NCBI GenBank assembly: GCA_913050245.1
Contig: CAJWZJ010000004.1
Location: forward strand, 1-64,000
Reading direction: 5' to 3'
Source: an uncultured bacterium
Lineage (GTDB): Bacteria > Desulfobacterota_D > UBA1144
DNA: 64,000 nucleotides
The notes under the pieces were generated by a model. That model did not search any database and had not been told where the DNA came from. It saw nothing but the letters and a program-made list of their open reading frames with translations. The position numbers and the translations under genes are program-made. Below, piece after piece: positions 41,647 to 52,321 of this stretch; the first letter of the stretch is position 1, and the number at the start of each line of letters is the position of its first letter.

Positions 41647-42624
41647 ATGTTAGATAGAAATAAAAATTTCATTGAATCGTTGAGCTTTTCAGCATTAGGT
41701 CTTTCTAAATTTTTGAAAACTAAAATATCTAATGCTCCTAAGCTTATTAATTTGGAAGTTACAAAATTGTGTAATGCTAGGTGTGATTTTTGTGATTATT
41801 GGCAAACTAGAAGTGAGGAAAGATTAGATGACTATACAGATTTGATTAAGAAAATCGATCCACTTGTTGTAATGGTAACCGGTGGTGAACCAATGTTGCG
41901 AAAAGATATAGTTGAGATAATAAGACAAATAAAATCTGCTTCTTTTTTTACCTATACAGGGATAATAACAAAAGGTGATCTGCTCAATATTGATAAAGCC
42001 AATAAAATGTATGAAGCAGGAATTGATCAGATTGCAATTTCTCTCGATTTTCTTGGAGATAGACATTCCGAAAATAGAGGAGTTAAGGGGTTATGGGATC
42101 ATATATCAAAATTGATTCCTGAAATTTCATCAAAATTACACAAAACAATATCCATAAATACCATCATAATGGATGATAATTTAGATCAAATAGTAAATAT
42201 GGCTAAGCAAGCTAGAGAGTGGAATGCCAATATATCATTTAGTTCTTACTCTGTTATGAAATCAAATAATGATAGTCACTTTGTTAAGGATGAAATATTA
42301 AGAGTCAAAGAAGTAATTAATGAACTACTTTCTCTCAAAAAGCAATGGAAAGATACTATTGTATCAAGCGATTATTATTTAAAGCAGATTCCAATTTTCT
42401 TTGAAAATGGACATGGCCCTGAATGTAATGCTGGGCATTCTTTTGTTACAGTAACACCTGATGGATTTATAAAAAGATGTTCTGAAATGCCTGCTGTTTG
42501 TCATTATACCGATTTTAAACCAGGATTTTTTAATAAAACAGAATGCACCACTTGCTGGTTTGGATGTAGAGGAGAAACTCAAGCTCCAGTGATGGAGAAG
42601 GCCAAAGAAATTATTGGTCTATAG
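41647..42624 (+). CDS. Radical SAM protein with Cys-rich C-terminal (SPASM-like) region
   Basis: LEVTKLCNARCDFCDYW (CxxxCxxC), VTGGEPMLRKD, C-terminal CNAGHSFVTVTPDGFIKRCSE...CTTCWFGCRGE. Confidence 0.85.
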   Translation: MLDRNKNFIESLSFSALGLSKFLKTKISNAPKLINLEVTKLCNARCDFCDYWQTRSEERLDDYTDLIKKIDPLVVMVTGGEPMLRKDIVEIIRQIKSASFFTYTGIITKGDLLNIDKANKMYEAGIDQIAISLDFLGDRHSENRGVKGLWDHISKLIPEISSKLHKTISINTIIMDDNLDQIVNMAKQAREWNANISFSSYSVMKSNNDSHFVKDEILRVKEVINELLSLKKQWKDTIVSSDYYLKQIPIFFENGHGPECNAGHSFVTVTPDGFIKRCSEMPAVCHYTDFKPGFFNKTECTTCWFGCRGETQAPVMEKAKEIIGL

Positions 42625-43963
42625 GTTCCCAAGTAGTTGAATCTTTATTATCAATTAGTATGAATCCAAGACTTTCAGCCTGGCTCCTTAATTCGTCAGC
42701 CAATTTCCAGTTTTTATCCTTCCTAGCATTATTTCTTTTTATAACTATTTCAGAAATCATTTCTTCGTTTATATTTTCTTTTTGATTTATAAAAATTTCG
42801 CGCCATCCTTTAATACCCATAACAAATTCAAATTCTTCAATCTCTTTTATATTTGATTGGTTAATTAAACCCTCATTGATATATTTAAAAAATATTCCAA
42901 AAGCTTTAGCAGTATTAAAGTCATCTAGCATGGCTTCTTTCCATAAATCTCTAAATCCCTTATCTCCAGAATTATTACCCTGGGTATTTATTTTTTTTAC
43001 TATTTTCCTAACACTTTTCTCTACCTCTAACAATTTTTCTTCTGATAAATCTACTGGAGTTCTATAATGATGAGAAAGAAAAAAAATTCTTATTAAATTA
43101 AAATTCCATTTATCTAATGCATCTCTAATGTTAATGATATTACCTATAGACTTAGACATTTTCTCTTGATTAATATTTATTAGGCCGTTGTGCAGCCAAT
43201 AATTTGCAAAGCAACCATCATTAATACTTTCTGATTGAGCTATTTCATTTTCATGATGAGGAAATATTAAGTCTCTTCCACCGCCATGAATATCGAAATT
43301 TTTTCCTAAGTGATTACAGCTCATAACCGAGCATTCTATATGCCACCCAGGCCTACCTTTTCCCCAAGGACTTTCCCACCCAGGTTCATCATCTTTTGCT
43401 TTTTTCCATAGAGCAAAATCTAAATCATTATTCTTATTAGGATTAAATTCAATTCTATGATTAGTTAGCATGGAATCAGTACTTTGATTTGATAATTTTC
43501 CGTAATCTTTAAATTTATCAATTTGAAAATATACATCTCCGTTAGATTCATAGGCAAACCCATTACTAATAATTCTGGATATTAAATCTATTATTCCATC
43601 TATATTGTCAGATACACAAGGTTGGAAATCAGGATCTATACATCCTAGATTTCTCATATCTTCAATATATTCTTGCTTAAATTTTTCAGAAATATCCTTT
43701 GAATCAACTCCAAGTTCACTGGCTTTATTTATGATTTTGTCATCTATATCAGTGAAATTTTTTACATAAGTAACCTCATATCCAACAATTCTTAAAAACC
43801 TGACAATGACATCAAATACGATTGCAGAACGAGCATGACCCATATGACTACTTGAATAAACTGTTGGTCCACATACGTAGATTCCGACCTTACCATCTTT
43901 TATTGGTTTAAATTCTTCTTTTTTATTAGACAAGGAATTGTATAGAATGAGATTTTTTTGCAT
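42611..43963 (-). CDS. cysS: Cysteinyl-tRNA synthetase
   Basis: YVCGPTVYSSSHMGHARS, WESPWGKGRPGWHIECS, DIHGGGRDLIFPHHENEIAQSES, KMSKSIGN. Confidence 0.98.
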   Translation of the reverse strand: MQKNLILYNSLSNKKEEFKPIKDGKVGIYVCGPTVYSSSHMGHARSAIVFDVIVRFLRIVGYEVTYVKNFTDIDDKIINKASELGVDSKDISEKFKQEYIEDMRNLGCIDPDFQPCVSDNIDGIIDLISRIISNGFAYESNGDVYFQIDKFKDYGKLSNQSTDSMLTNHRIEFNPNKNNDLDFALWKKAKDDEPGWESPWGKGRPGWHIECSVMSCNHLGKNFDIHGGGRDLIFPHHENEIAQSESINDGCFANYWLHNGLININQEKMSKSIGNIINIRDALDKWNFNLIRIFFLSHHYRTPVDLSEEKLLEVEKSVRKIVKKINTQGNNSGDKGFRDLWKEAMLDDFNTAKAFGIFFKYINEGLINQSNIKEIEEFEFVMGIKGWREIFINQKENINEEMISEIVIKRNNARKDKNWKLADELRSQAESLGFILIDNKDSTTWEPIDQ

Positions 43964-44767
43964 TTAAGAGAGCTCTTCTCCACCATCTATTCTTATTATA
44001 TTTCCAGTTATCCAATCAGCTCCGGGATGAGACAAGGCTATAATACTTCCAGAAACATCCTCAGGTAAAGTTAACCTATTACTTGGATTAGCTTTTAATG
44101 CACCATCAACAATTTCTTTATTCCCAGGAATTTTTTCTAGCGCAGGAGTTAAAGTCACACCAGCACATAATGAATTTGCGGTAATTCCATGTGGTGCCAG
44201 TTCAACAGCTAATTGTCTAATATGTGATTCGAGTGCTGATTTTGCAGCAGAAACTGGACCATAAGTAGGCCAAATTTTTCTACTTCCCGCACTAGACATT
44301 GCATATATTCTTGCATTTTTACTAAAAAGTTTTCTCGAACATACATCTTGGGTCCAATACACTAGTGAATTGGCCATTACATCTAATGTCATTTCCATAT
44401 TTTTTTGAGTAACATTTGCAGAATTATCCTCTGATACATAAGGTTTTAGTGATCCAAAAGCTAATGAATGTAAAAGTATTTTAATTTTCTTCTCATTATT
44501 TTTTAAAAATTCACTTACTTCATCAAGACATTCTCTTCTTTTTGTTTCATCAGCTGCATTTATATTATAAAATTTTGCTTTTGAACCATTTTTTTCAATT
44601 GTATTAATTATTTCCTCAACATTTTGCATAGTCCCCTTTCTGTCTAAATGAATTCCAATTATGTTAACACCATATTGAGATAATTTTTTTGAAACCTCAG
44701 CTCCAAATCCACTAGACGAACCCAAAATTAAAGCCCATTCATCTTTAAGCCAGTTTTTAATTTCCAT
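43964..44767 (-). CDS. SDR-family enoyl-ACP reductase (FabI/FabL-like)
   Basis: GSSSGFGAEV, LLHSLAFGS, YGPVSAAK (Y-x6-K spacing typical of FabI-type ENRs), GGEELS. Confidence 0.75.
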   Translation of the reverse strand: MEIKNWLKDEWALILGSSSGFGAEVSKKLSQYGVNIIGIHLDRKGTMQNVEEIINTIEKNGSKAKFYNINAADETKRRECLDEVSEFLKNNEKKIKILLHSLAFGSLKPYVSEDNSANVTQKNMEMTLDVMANSLVYWTQDVCSRKLFSKNARIYAMSSAGSRKIWPTYGPVSAAKSALESHIRQLAVELAPHGITANSLCAGVTLTPALEKIPGNKEIVDGALKANPSNRLTLPEDVSGSIIALSHPGADWITGNIIRIDGGEELS

Positions 44768-44837
44768 ATTTACATCCTTTAGAAGTTTTTATAGACAGTT
44801 TACGCATTAAGGACTCATATTCAAGGTATTATAAGTA

Positions 44838-46082
44838 GTGTCTATGAAAAAAATTATAGAAATTATAACCACAGGTGATGAGATTTTATCTGGTATTACT
44901 CAAGATAGTAATTTTTATTGGTTGTGCGAGAATATTTTTGCAAGGGGCCTCAAAATTGACTTTCACCAATGTATTGGTGATGATTTGGACAATCTTGTTA
45001 ATTCGCTTGATCTCGCATTATCAAGATCAAATATCATTATATTTACCGGTGGCTTGGGCCCAACTTCAGATGATTTAACTCGTGAAGCAGCCTCAAAATT
45101 TTTTGGAATGAGTCTGAAATACAATAAAAAAATAGAAAACAAGATTAAAGAAATTTTTAAAAGAAGAAAAAGAAAATATTCAAATACTAATAAAAAACAA
45201 TCTTATTTCCCTGAGGGATCAAAAATTATTTCAAACCCATTTGGAACAGCAGATGGTTTTTTAATAAAGAAAAATAAGGCAGCATTTTATTTCTATCCAG
45301 GCGTTCCGAAAGAATTAAAAGCAATGGTTGAAATTTCTCTATTTAAAGATATTGAAAAAATCATTCAATCCTCCAAGAACTTTATGAACTCTGAGATGCT
45401 AAAGATTTATGGATTACCAGAATCAGAAGTAGCTGATAAGATAAAAACAATTAAATCAAATAAAACTCAAATTGGATATAGACCTAATAATTTTGAAATT
45501 CACTTAAGATTAAATTCTTTTGGAAAAACAAAAAAAGATGCCACTCTTGAGTCAACAAGGATTAAAAAAAAGATTTATAAAAAATTAAATCAATATATTT
45601 TTTCAGATGATGATACAAATCTTCCTGAAGCTGTATTCCAAATTTTACTAAAAAAAAGAAAAAAAATATCATTTGCCGAATCATGTACTGGAGGAATGAT
45701 TTCTAATTCATTTACTGACATACCTGGCTCATCGAGGGTTTATGGAACTGGTGTTAATACCTATAGTAATGAATCTAAATCAAAAATTTTAAATGTTCCA
45801 AAAAACTTATTGTCTAAGTATGGTGCAGTTAGTCGTCAAGTCGTAAGATCAATGGTAATAAATTTAGTTAAAACATCTGGAAGTGACATTGGTGTTGCAA
45901 TTTCTGGGATAGCAGGACCTGGTGGAGGTTCTAAAGAAAAGCCAGTTGGTACAGTCTTTGCTGCATATTATATAGATGGATTAATTAAATCCAAGAAATA
46001 TTTTTTCACTGGAACAAGAAAAACTGTGAAGCTTAGGACAACTCTTGAGGTATTCGATTATCTAAGAAGAAACATCAAATAA
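44838..46082 (+). CDS. cinA: CinA family protein (competence/damage-inducible; nicotinamide-nucleotide amidohydrolase)
   Basis: IITTGDEILSGITQDSNF, FTGGLGPTSDDLTREA, SFAESCTGGMISNSFTDIPGSSRVYGTG, GIAGPGGGSKEKPVGTVF. Confidence 0.96.
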   Translation: MSMKKIIEIITTGDEILSGITQDSNFYWLCENIFARGLKIDFHQCIGDDLDNLVNSLDLALSRSNIIIFTGGLGPTSDDLTREAASKFFGMSLKYNKKIENKIKEIFKRRKRKYSNTNKKQSYFPEGSKIISNPFGTADGFLIKKNKAAFYFYPGVPKELKAMVEISLFKDIEKIIQSSKNFMNSEMLKIYGLPESEVADKIKTIKSNKTQIGYRPNNFEIHLRLNSFGKTKKDATLESTRIKKKIYKKLNQYIFSDDDTNLPEAVFQILLKKRKKISFAESCTGGMISNSFTDIPGSSRVYGTGVNTYSNESKSKILNVPKNLLSKYGAVSRQVVRSMVINLVKTSGSDIGVAISGIAGPGGGSKEKPVGTVFAAYYIDGLIKSKKYFFTGTRKTVKLRTTLEVFDYLRRNIK

Positions 46083-46137
46083 ATTATATGGAAACAATGT
46101 CTTAAATCCTGTATATTAGAAAAATAGGAGTAATAAG

Positions 46138-47160
46138 TTGCCAGATACCAAGAAAAATTCAGATAACGATGATTCTAAAGATAAGCTGAAAGCAATTGAA
46201 TCAACAATATCATCAATAGAAAAACAATTTGGTAAAGGCTCAATAATGAGACTTGATGGTGATAGTGTAAAAGATGTTGTATCTATTTCATCCGGATCAA
46301 TATGCATTGATAGTGCACTTGGTGTTGGTGGATTCCCTAGAGGAAGAATTATTGAAATCTATGGCCCTGAAGCTTCTGGCAAGACAACACTGGCTCTACA
46401 TGCAATAGCAGAAACCCAATCTAATGGTGGCGTCACAGCTTTTGTTGATGCTGAACATGCATTTGATCCTTCTTATGCGAAAGGTATCGGGATTAAAAAT
46501 GAAGAATTATTAATTTCTCAGCCAGATTATGGAGAACAAGCGCTAGAAATAGTTGATCAGCTTGTGAGAAGTTCGGCAGTTGACATGGTTGTTGTTGATT
46601 CAGTAGCAGCCTTAACTCCAAAGTCAGAACTTGATGGAGAGATGGGAGACACTCATGTAGGGCTTCAAGCTAGGCTCATGTCACAAGCATTAAGAAAAAT
46701 TACAGCTACTGTATCTAGGTCAAAGTGCACAGTAATTTTTATAAATCAATTAAGAATGAAAATCGGTGTTCCTTCATATATGAGTCCTGAAACAACAACT
46801 GGTGGAAATGCATTAAAATTTTATTCATCTGTAAGGTTGGATGTTAGAAGAATAGCGTCGATTAAAACTCCAGATAGTGTTGTTGGTAATAGAGTTAGAG
46901 TAAAAGTGGTTAAGAATAAAGTAGCTCCTCCTTTTAAAGAGGCTGAAGTTGATATTATTTTTGGAAAAGGGATATCTAAGCTTGGAGAATTAATTGATTT
47001 AGGTGTTGAATTTGGTTTTGTCGAAAAAGCCGGTGCATGGTTTTCTTACTCTGGAGAAAGAATAGGGCAAGGTCGAGATAACGCTCAAAAATTTTTAAAC
47101 GAAAATTCAGATATGAAAAAGAAACTAGAGAAAGAGATAAAATCCAAAATTCAACTATAA
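46138..47160 (+). CDS. recA: RecA recombinase (TTG start)
   Basis: [64 protein letters not shown]. Confidence 0.99.
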   Translation: MPDTKKNSDNDDSKDKLKAIESTISSIEKQFGKGSIMRLDGDSVKDVVSISSGSICIDSALGVGGFPRGRIIEIYGPEASGKTTLALHAIAETQSNGGVTAFVDAEHAFDPSYAKGIGIKNEELLISQPDYGEQALEIVDQLVRSSAVDMVVVDSVAALTPKSELDGEMGDTHVGLQARLMSQALRKITATVSRSKCTVIFINQLRMKIGVPSYMSPETTTGGNALKFYSSVRLDVRRIASIKTPDSVVGNRVRVKVVKNKVAPPFKEAEVDIIFGKGISKLGELIDLGVEFGFVEKAGAWFSYSGERIGQGRDNAQKFLNENSDMKKKLEKEIKSKIQL

Positions 47161-47164
47161 CTAT

Positions 47165-47797
47165 ATGAACTCACTGTCCGTAAATACTTCTGCAAGATCA
47201 ACCAGTATATGTATAAATAGCAATAATAACTTACATAGTAAATTTTTAGATTCAAACAAACCTAATCATTGTGAGGTTTTAATACCAATGGTTAACGAAG
47301 CTTTATCCGAAACAGGTATAAGTTTAAAAAATTTAGATGAAATTAGAGTAAATACAGGGCCAGGAAATTTAGTTTCATTGAGGATTGGAATAACTTTTGT
47401 AAATGTTTTATCAAGAAATCTAAATATTCCTGTTTATGGAATACCTTCCTTTTATGCTCATATAAATAGAAAAAAAATTCAAAAATCTGCATATCTGATT
47501 GCAATAAATATTAGGAATGGCTTTTATTCTTATGCAAAAATTGATTCTTGTTCAATGCAAATTATTGATTTTAATTTAAGGGCAAGTAAGAACATATTGC
47601 ATTCCATATCCCTTAATGATTGTGTTTTATTGTCTGATTCACTTATTGATGATGTTTTAATAGATATGGGATTTAAAGAAAATATCATTTCTGCTGATGA
47701 TTTAGCAAGGGTAGATGTATATAATTTAACCAGTCTAGTTCAACAAGATTCCCCAATTAAACCAATTAACGAATATTCTTTTATAGTTAATAACTAA
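47165..47797 (+). CDS. tsaB: tRNA threonylcarbamoyladenosine biosynthesis protein TsaB-like
   Basis: LSVNTSARSTSICI, ...IRVNTGPGNLVSLRIGITFVNVLSRNLNIPVYGI. Confidence 0.85.
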   Translation: MNSLSVNTSARSTSICINSNNNLHSKFLDSNKPNHCEVLIPMVNEALSETGISLKNLDEIRVNTGPGNLVSLRIGITFVNVLSRNLNIPVYGIPSFYAHINRKKIQKSAYLIAINIRNGFYSYAKIDSCSMQIIDFNLRASKNILHSISLNDCVLLSDSLIDDVLIDMGFKENIISADDLARVDVYNLTSLVQQDSPIKPINEYSFIVNN

Positions 47798-47818
47798 ATT
47801 TGATATATAATAAATCGA

Positions 47819-49351
47819 ATGAAAAAATTTCTTGGTGCAGAGCTTTTTTTTGAAAGTTTGTATAAACTTGGTATCAAAACAATCTTTGGACTCCCTGGGG
47901 GTTATGTTCTTAAAATATATGATGTGATGCCATCTTATGCAAAAAAAATTAAGCATATTCTGACAAGACATGAGCAAGCGGCTACACATATGGCTGATGG
48001 TTTTTCAAGAGCAAGTGGATTACCAGGAATCATCCTTTGTACTTCTGGCCCTGCTGCTACAAACACAATAACTGGAATTTCTACTGCATATATGGATTCC
48101 ATACCTGTTCTGGTCTTTACGGGCCAGGTGCCTACACCCTTTTTAGGTAGTGATGCTTTCCAGGAAGCTGATCACATTGGTATTACAAGGACATGTACAA
48201 AGCACAATACTTTAGTCAGAAAAACTATTGATCTTCCAAAGGCAATTGCAGAAGCTCTTTATATTTCTAATACTGGCAGGAAAGGGCCAGTCTTAGTTGA
48301 TATGCCAAAAGATGTTCTTATAGGTGAAAGTAGCTTTAAGATGCCAAAAAGTATTAAGATTAAAAGTTATGAAGATAGTGTGAACTTACAAAAAAAAGAA
48401 TATGATAATTTTTTAGCTGCCTTTAAAAAATCTAACAGACCACTTTTTATTTTTGGAAGAGGAGCATGTTCAGAAAAATCACAGAAGCAAATTACAAAAA
48501 TTTTGAATAAGTATAAAGTTCCAGGCCTCACTTCAATAATGGCTTTGGGGCTTCTTCATGATTCAAAATATAATTTTGGTTTAATTGATGAAAATTGTTC
48601 AAAAATATCCAAAGACATATTAAAAAAGTCTGATTTGGTTATTTCTGTAGGATGTGACTTGCCAAAAATTGTTAATTTGAAGAATAAGAAAATCATAAAT
48701 GTTAATATTGATAAAGTAGATCTTGATTCTACTAAAGAAGGAAATATTAATGTCCATACTGACTCTTGTGAATTTATTAACAAGTTAGATGATGAACAAA
48801 AATTAAGTTTTTTATGGAAAGAAGATGAATTTAAAAAATTTCATGATAATCATATAAGTGAATTAAATAAAGAGATAAAATTAAATATAAAAGCAAAAAT
48901 ATTCTCTGAAATCTCTAATTTATTTCCTAAAGATACTGTTTTCTGTTCAGATTTTAGTTATGAAGAGGTTAATCTGCAAAGATTTCTTAATATTTCTGAT
49001 TATAGAAATAACTTAATTTCTGGTGGTAATGGAACACCTGGATACGGTTTTCCTGCTGCTATAGGTGCTACCTTTTCCAGACCTAAGTCTAAAGTAGTTT
49101 CAATTTCATCGGGTAAAAATTTTCAATTTAACATGCAAGAAATGATTGTTGCTGTTGAGCAAAAAATTAATTTAACAATTATTGTTTTGAATGATTCTAT
49201 TAACAATAAATATCCTGGCCCAAACTATAAAACCCTAGCAGAATCCTTCAATGTAAGGTCTACAAGAGTAAAAGCTTCTGTATCAATGGGAAATACTATT
49301 AAAAAGTTTATGGGATACAAAGGAGTCACATTAATCGAAATTCTCATTTGA
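47819..49351 (+). CDS. Acetolactate synthase large-subunit homologue with degenerate TPP-binding motif
   Basis: GLPGGYVLKIYDV, TRHEQAATHMADGFSRASG; immediately upstream of ilvH and ilvC; GDG motif replaced by SSGKN. Confidence 0.85.
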   Translation: MKKFLGAELFFESLYKLGIKTIFGLPGGYVLKIYDVMPSYAKKIKHILTRHEQAATHMADGFSRASGLPGIILCTSGPAATNTITGISTAYMDSIPVLVFTGQVPTPFLGSDAFQEADHIGITRTCTKHNTLVRKTIDLPKAIAEALYISNTGRKGPVLVDMPKDVLIGESSFKMPKSIKIKSYEDSVNLQKKEYDNFLAAFKKSNRPLFIFGRGACSEKSQKQITKILNKYKVPGLTSIMALGLLHDSKYNFGLIDENCSKISKDILKKSDLVISVGCDLPKIVNLKNKKIINVNIDKVDLDSTKEGNINVHTDSCEFINKLDDEQKLSFLWKEDEFKKFHDNHISELNKEIKLNIKAKIFSEISNLFPKDTVFCSDFSYEEVNLQRFLNISDYRNNLISGGNGTPGYGFPAAIGATFSRPKSKVVSISSGKNFQFNMQEMIVAVEQKINLTIIVLNDSINNKYPGPNYKTLAESFNVRSTRVKASVSMGNTIKKFMGYKGVTLIEILI

Positions 49352-49401
49352 TTCATATATAATGATTGAATTAGATAAGTTTAAATACAGGGAGTTTAAT
49401 A

Positions 49402-49881
49402 GTGAGACATGTAATATCCATTCTTGTTGATAATGAACCAGGTGTTCTTGCAAGAATTGCAGGTTTATTTACAGCCAGAGGATTTAATATAGAAAGTCTA
49501 TGTGTAGCAGAGACTGAAAAGCAATCGTTATCAAGATTAACGTTGGTTACTTCAGGTGACGATTGGATAATAGAACAAATAATCAAAAGATTCGAAAACA
49601 TGATTAATGTTATTAAAGTGGATGATTTCAAAGAATCCCAAAGTTTACAACGTGAATTATTGATAGCACGAGTTAACCCTACTTCTAAAACAAGGTCAGA
49701 GGTATTAAGAGTTGCGGATATCTTTAGGGCTAACGTTGTTGACGTAGGTTCAAAATCATATGCTCTTGAAATAACTGGTAGCAAAGATAAGCTTGAAGCT
49801 TTTGTCGAAATACTCAGACCTTTAGGTTTGAAAGAAATTAATAGGACTGGACTTATATCTTTAAAAAGAGAGAAAAATTAA
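49402..49881 (+). CDS. ilvH: Acetolactate synthase small (regulatory) subunit (GTG start)
   Basis: [41 protein letters not shown] domain. Confidence 0.97.
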   Translation: MRHVISILVDNEPGVLARIAGLFTARGFNIESLCVAETEKQSLSRLTLVTSGDDWIIEQIIKRFENMINVIKVDDFKESQSLQRELLIARVNPTSKTRSEVLRVADIFRANVVDVGSKSYALEITGSKDKLEAFVEILRPLGLKEINRTGLISLKREKN

Positions 49882-49897
49882 TATATGGAGTTATTTT

Positions 49898-50914
49898 ATG
49901 AAAGTATTTTATGAAAAAGATTGTGATATAGATTTAATAAAAAATCTTAATATTGGAATTATTGGTTTTGGTAGTCAGGGTCATGCCCATGCGCTAAATT
50001 TAAAAGATTCAGGCATGAACGTCTCGGTTGGGCTCAGAAAAGATGGTGAAAGTTGGAAAAAGGCCGAACTATCTGGATTAGAGGTATTAGAAGTTGCTGA
50101 TCTGGTTAAAAAATCTGATATTATAATGATCCTTGCTCCTGATACCAGTCAAAAAGAGATTTATGATAATCATATCAAGGACAATCTCACCACCGGAAAA
50201 TATCTAGCTTTTGGCCATGGTTTTAATATTCATTATGATCAAATTGTGCCAAATGATGATATAAATGTTTTTATGGTCGCTCCAAAAGCACCAGGACATA
50301 CTGTACGTGGAACATATGAAGAAGGAGCTGGGGTTCCTGGACTAATTGCGGTAAACCAAGATCCAACAGGAAATACTAAGGATATAGCCTTGGCTTATGC
50401 TGCTGGAATTGGCTCATCTAGAGTTGGAATTATTGAGACTACTTTTAAAGATGAAACAGAGACTGATCTCTTTGGTGAACAGTCAGTACTATGTGGTGGT
50501 TTGTCAAGCCTGATATTGGCGGGTTTCGAGACTCTAACAGAAGCTGGGTATCCACCTGAGATGGCCTACTTTGAGTGTTTACATGAAGTAAAATTAATTG
50601 TCGATTTAGTTTATCAAGGTGGCATTTCAAACATGAGATATTCCATCAGCGATACAGCTAAATATGGAGATATTACAAGAGGTCCTAGACTAATAGATGA
50701 GTCAGTAAAGAATAGGATGAAAGAAATTTTACAAGAAATACAGAGTGGTAAGTTTGCTAATGAATGGATTGAAGAAAATAAATCTGGTAGGAAAAACTAT
50801 ACAAAGCTGCTTAAAGATGGTGAAACGCACCCTATTGAAGATATAGGTGAAACATTAAGGTCAATGATGACTCCATTATTCAAAAAGAAGCTCGTAGATA
50901 AAGAAAAAAATTAA
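49898..50914 (+). CDS. ilvC: Ketol-acid reductoisomerase
   Basis: [58 protein letters not shown]. Confidence 0.98.
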   Translation: MKVFYEKDCDIDLIKNLNIGIIGFGSQGHAHALNLKDSGMNVSVGLRKDGESWKKAELSGLEVLEVADLVKKSDIIMILAPDTSQKEIYDNHIKDNLTTGKYLAFGHGFNIHYDQIVPNDDINVFMVAPKAPGHTVRGTYEEGAGVPGLIAVNQDPTGNTKDIALAYAAGIGSSRVGIIETTFKDETETDLFGEQSVLCGGLSSLILAGFETLTEAGYPPEMAYFECLHEVKLIVDLVYQGGISNMRYSISDTAKYGDITRGPRLIDESVKNRMKEILQEIQSGKFANEWIEENKSGRKNYTKLLKDGETHPIEDIGETLRSMMTPLFKKKLVDKEKN

Positions 50915-50916
50915 TA

Positions 50917-51567
50917 ATGAAAATTGATTATGAATGGACTATTGCAAAAGAAGGATATATTCCAATCCTTCTTTCACTTTTAGTAACTTGGATTCTCACA
51001 GCATTTTTTGGTGTATCAATATTTTCACTTTTATTTTTTATATTACTTCTATTGATAATATATTTTTTTCGTGACCCTGATCGAATATTATTATCAGAAG
51101 ACGGTTTAATATCTCCCGCCGACGGCAAAATTATTACAATAGATACATGTAAGGAGACAGAATTTTTAAATAGAGAAATGAACAGAGCTTGTATTTTTCT
51201 ATCCGTTTTTGATTGTCATATTAATAGAGCGCCTTCAAATGTTAGAGTTGTGGAGACTAGATATTATCCTGGAGCATTTTTCTTTGCAAATTCATCTAGG
51301 TCAATAGAAAATGAAAGACTTTATATACATTTAAAAGATGAAAATGATGAAGATATAGTTTTAATACTTTATGCCGGCTTTATCGCAAGAAGAATTGTTC
51401 CTTACATAAAATCAGGTGATAATCTTAATAAGGCTGATAGGCTTGGGATAATTAAGTTTGGCTCACGTGTTGATATATTTGTTGAAAAAAAATATTCAAG
51501 TGATTTTAAATCGGGAGATAGCGTTGTTGCCGTAGAATCAATTTTATTTAAAAAAAATGAAAAATAA
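50917..51567 (+). CDS. psd: Phosphatidylserine decarboxylase (short type)
   Basis: FFRDPDR, LISPADGKI, FGSRVDIFV cleavage-site motif; followed by pssA. Confidence 0.94.
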   Translation: MKIDYEWTIAKEGYIPILLSLLVTWILTAFFGVSIFSLLFFILLLLIIYFFRDPDRILLSEDGLISPADGKIITIDTCKETEFLNREMNRACIFLSVFDCHINRAPSNVRVVETRYYPGAFFFANSSRSIENERLYIHLKDENDEDIVLILYAGFIARRIVPYIKSGDNLNKADRLGIIKFGSRVDIFVEKKYSSDFKSGDSVVAVESILFKKNEK

Positions 51568-52321
51568 AAAAATTATTTCGTTAATTCCAAATTTACTAAC
51601 ATCATTAGCTTTATTGATGGGACTTTTAGCAATATTTAATCTAATAAATTTGAGTTTAAATTTATCGTCCAAATCAGAGTTTCTTAAATCTTTATGGTGG
51701 ACATGCATATTTATTTATACTGCCGCTTTCTTAGATTTTATTGATGGCAAGATTGCAAGATTACTTAACAAAGATTCAATGTTTGGAATGCATTATGATT
51801 CACTTTGTGACTTAATTTCTTTTGGTGTAGCCCCATCTATATTAGGATATGTCACATATTTATATCAATTTGAAAAATTTGGTTTGGTATGTTCAATTTT
51901 CTATGTTTTATGTGTTGCGCTTAGACTGGCAAGATTTAATACTCTTTCTCATGATGAAAAAGATAATTTTTTTATTGGTCTGCCAAGCCCAATGGCTGCT
52001 GGATTAATTGTTTCAATTGTTTTACTAAATCTTAAATTTAATGTAATAGCCCCATCTTACTTGGGTTACTTGTTTTTATTTCTAGTACCTGTTGTTGGAC
52101 TTTTGATGGTAAGTAATACGATTTTCATTAAGAGGCTAGCTTTTAAAGGAATCAATAGGTTTAATTTTTTAATTATTATTTCGATTGTATCACTTGCTTT
52201 AATAACTAATATTGAATTAGGATCTTTTATTTTCTTTTATTTTTATTTATTTTTTTCACTTTTTAAGTATTTTCTATTTAAGTTAAAGAAAAAGTCTGGC
52301 GAAACAAGCCAAAGTTTTTGA
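51557..52321 (+). CDS. pssA: CDP-diacylglycerol--serine O-phosphatidyltransferase
   Basis: DFIDGKIARLLNKDSMFGMHYDSLCDLISFGVAPS (CDP-alcohol phosphatidyltransferase signature). Confidence 0.95.
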   Translation: MKNKKIISLIPNLLTSLALLMGLLAIFNLINLSLNLSSKSEFLKSLWWTCIFIYTAAFLDFIDGKIARLLNKDSMFGMHYDSLCDLISFGVAPSILGYVTYLYQFEKFGLVCSIFYVLCVALRLARFNTLSHDEKDNFFIGLPSPMAAGLIVSIVLLNLKFNVIAPSYLGYLFLFLVPVVGLLMVSNTIFIKRLAFKGINRFNFLIIISIVSLALITNIELGSFIFFYFYLFFSLFKYFLFKLKKKSGETSQSF

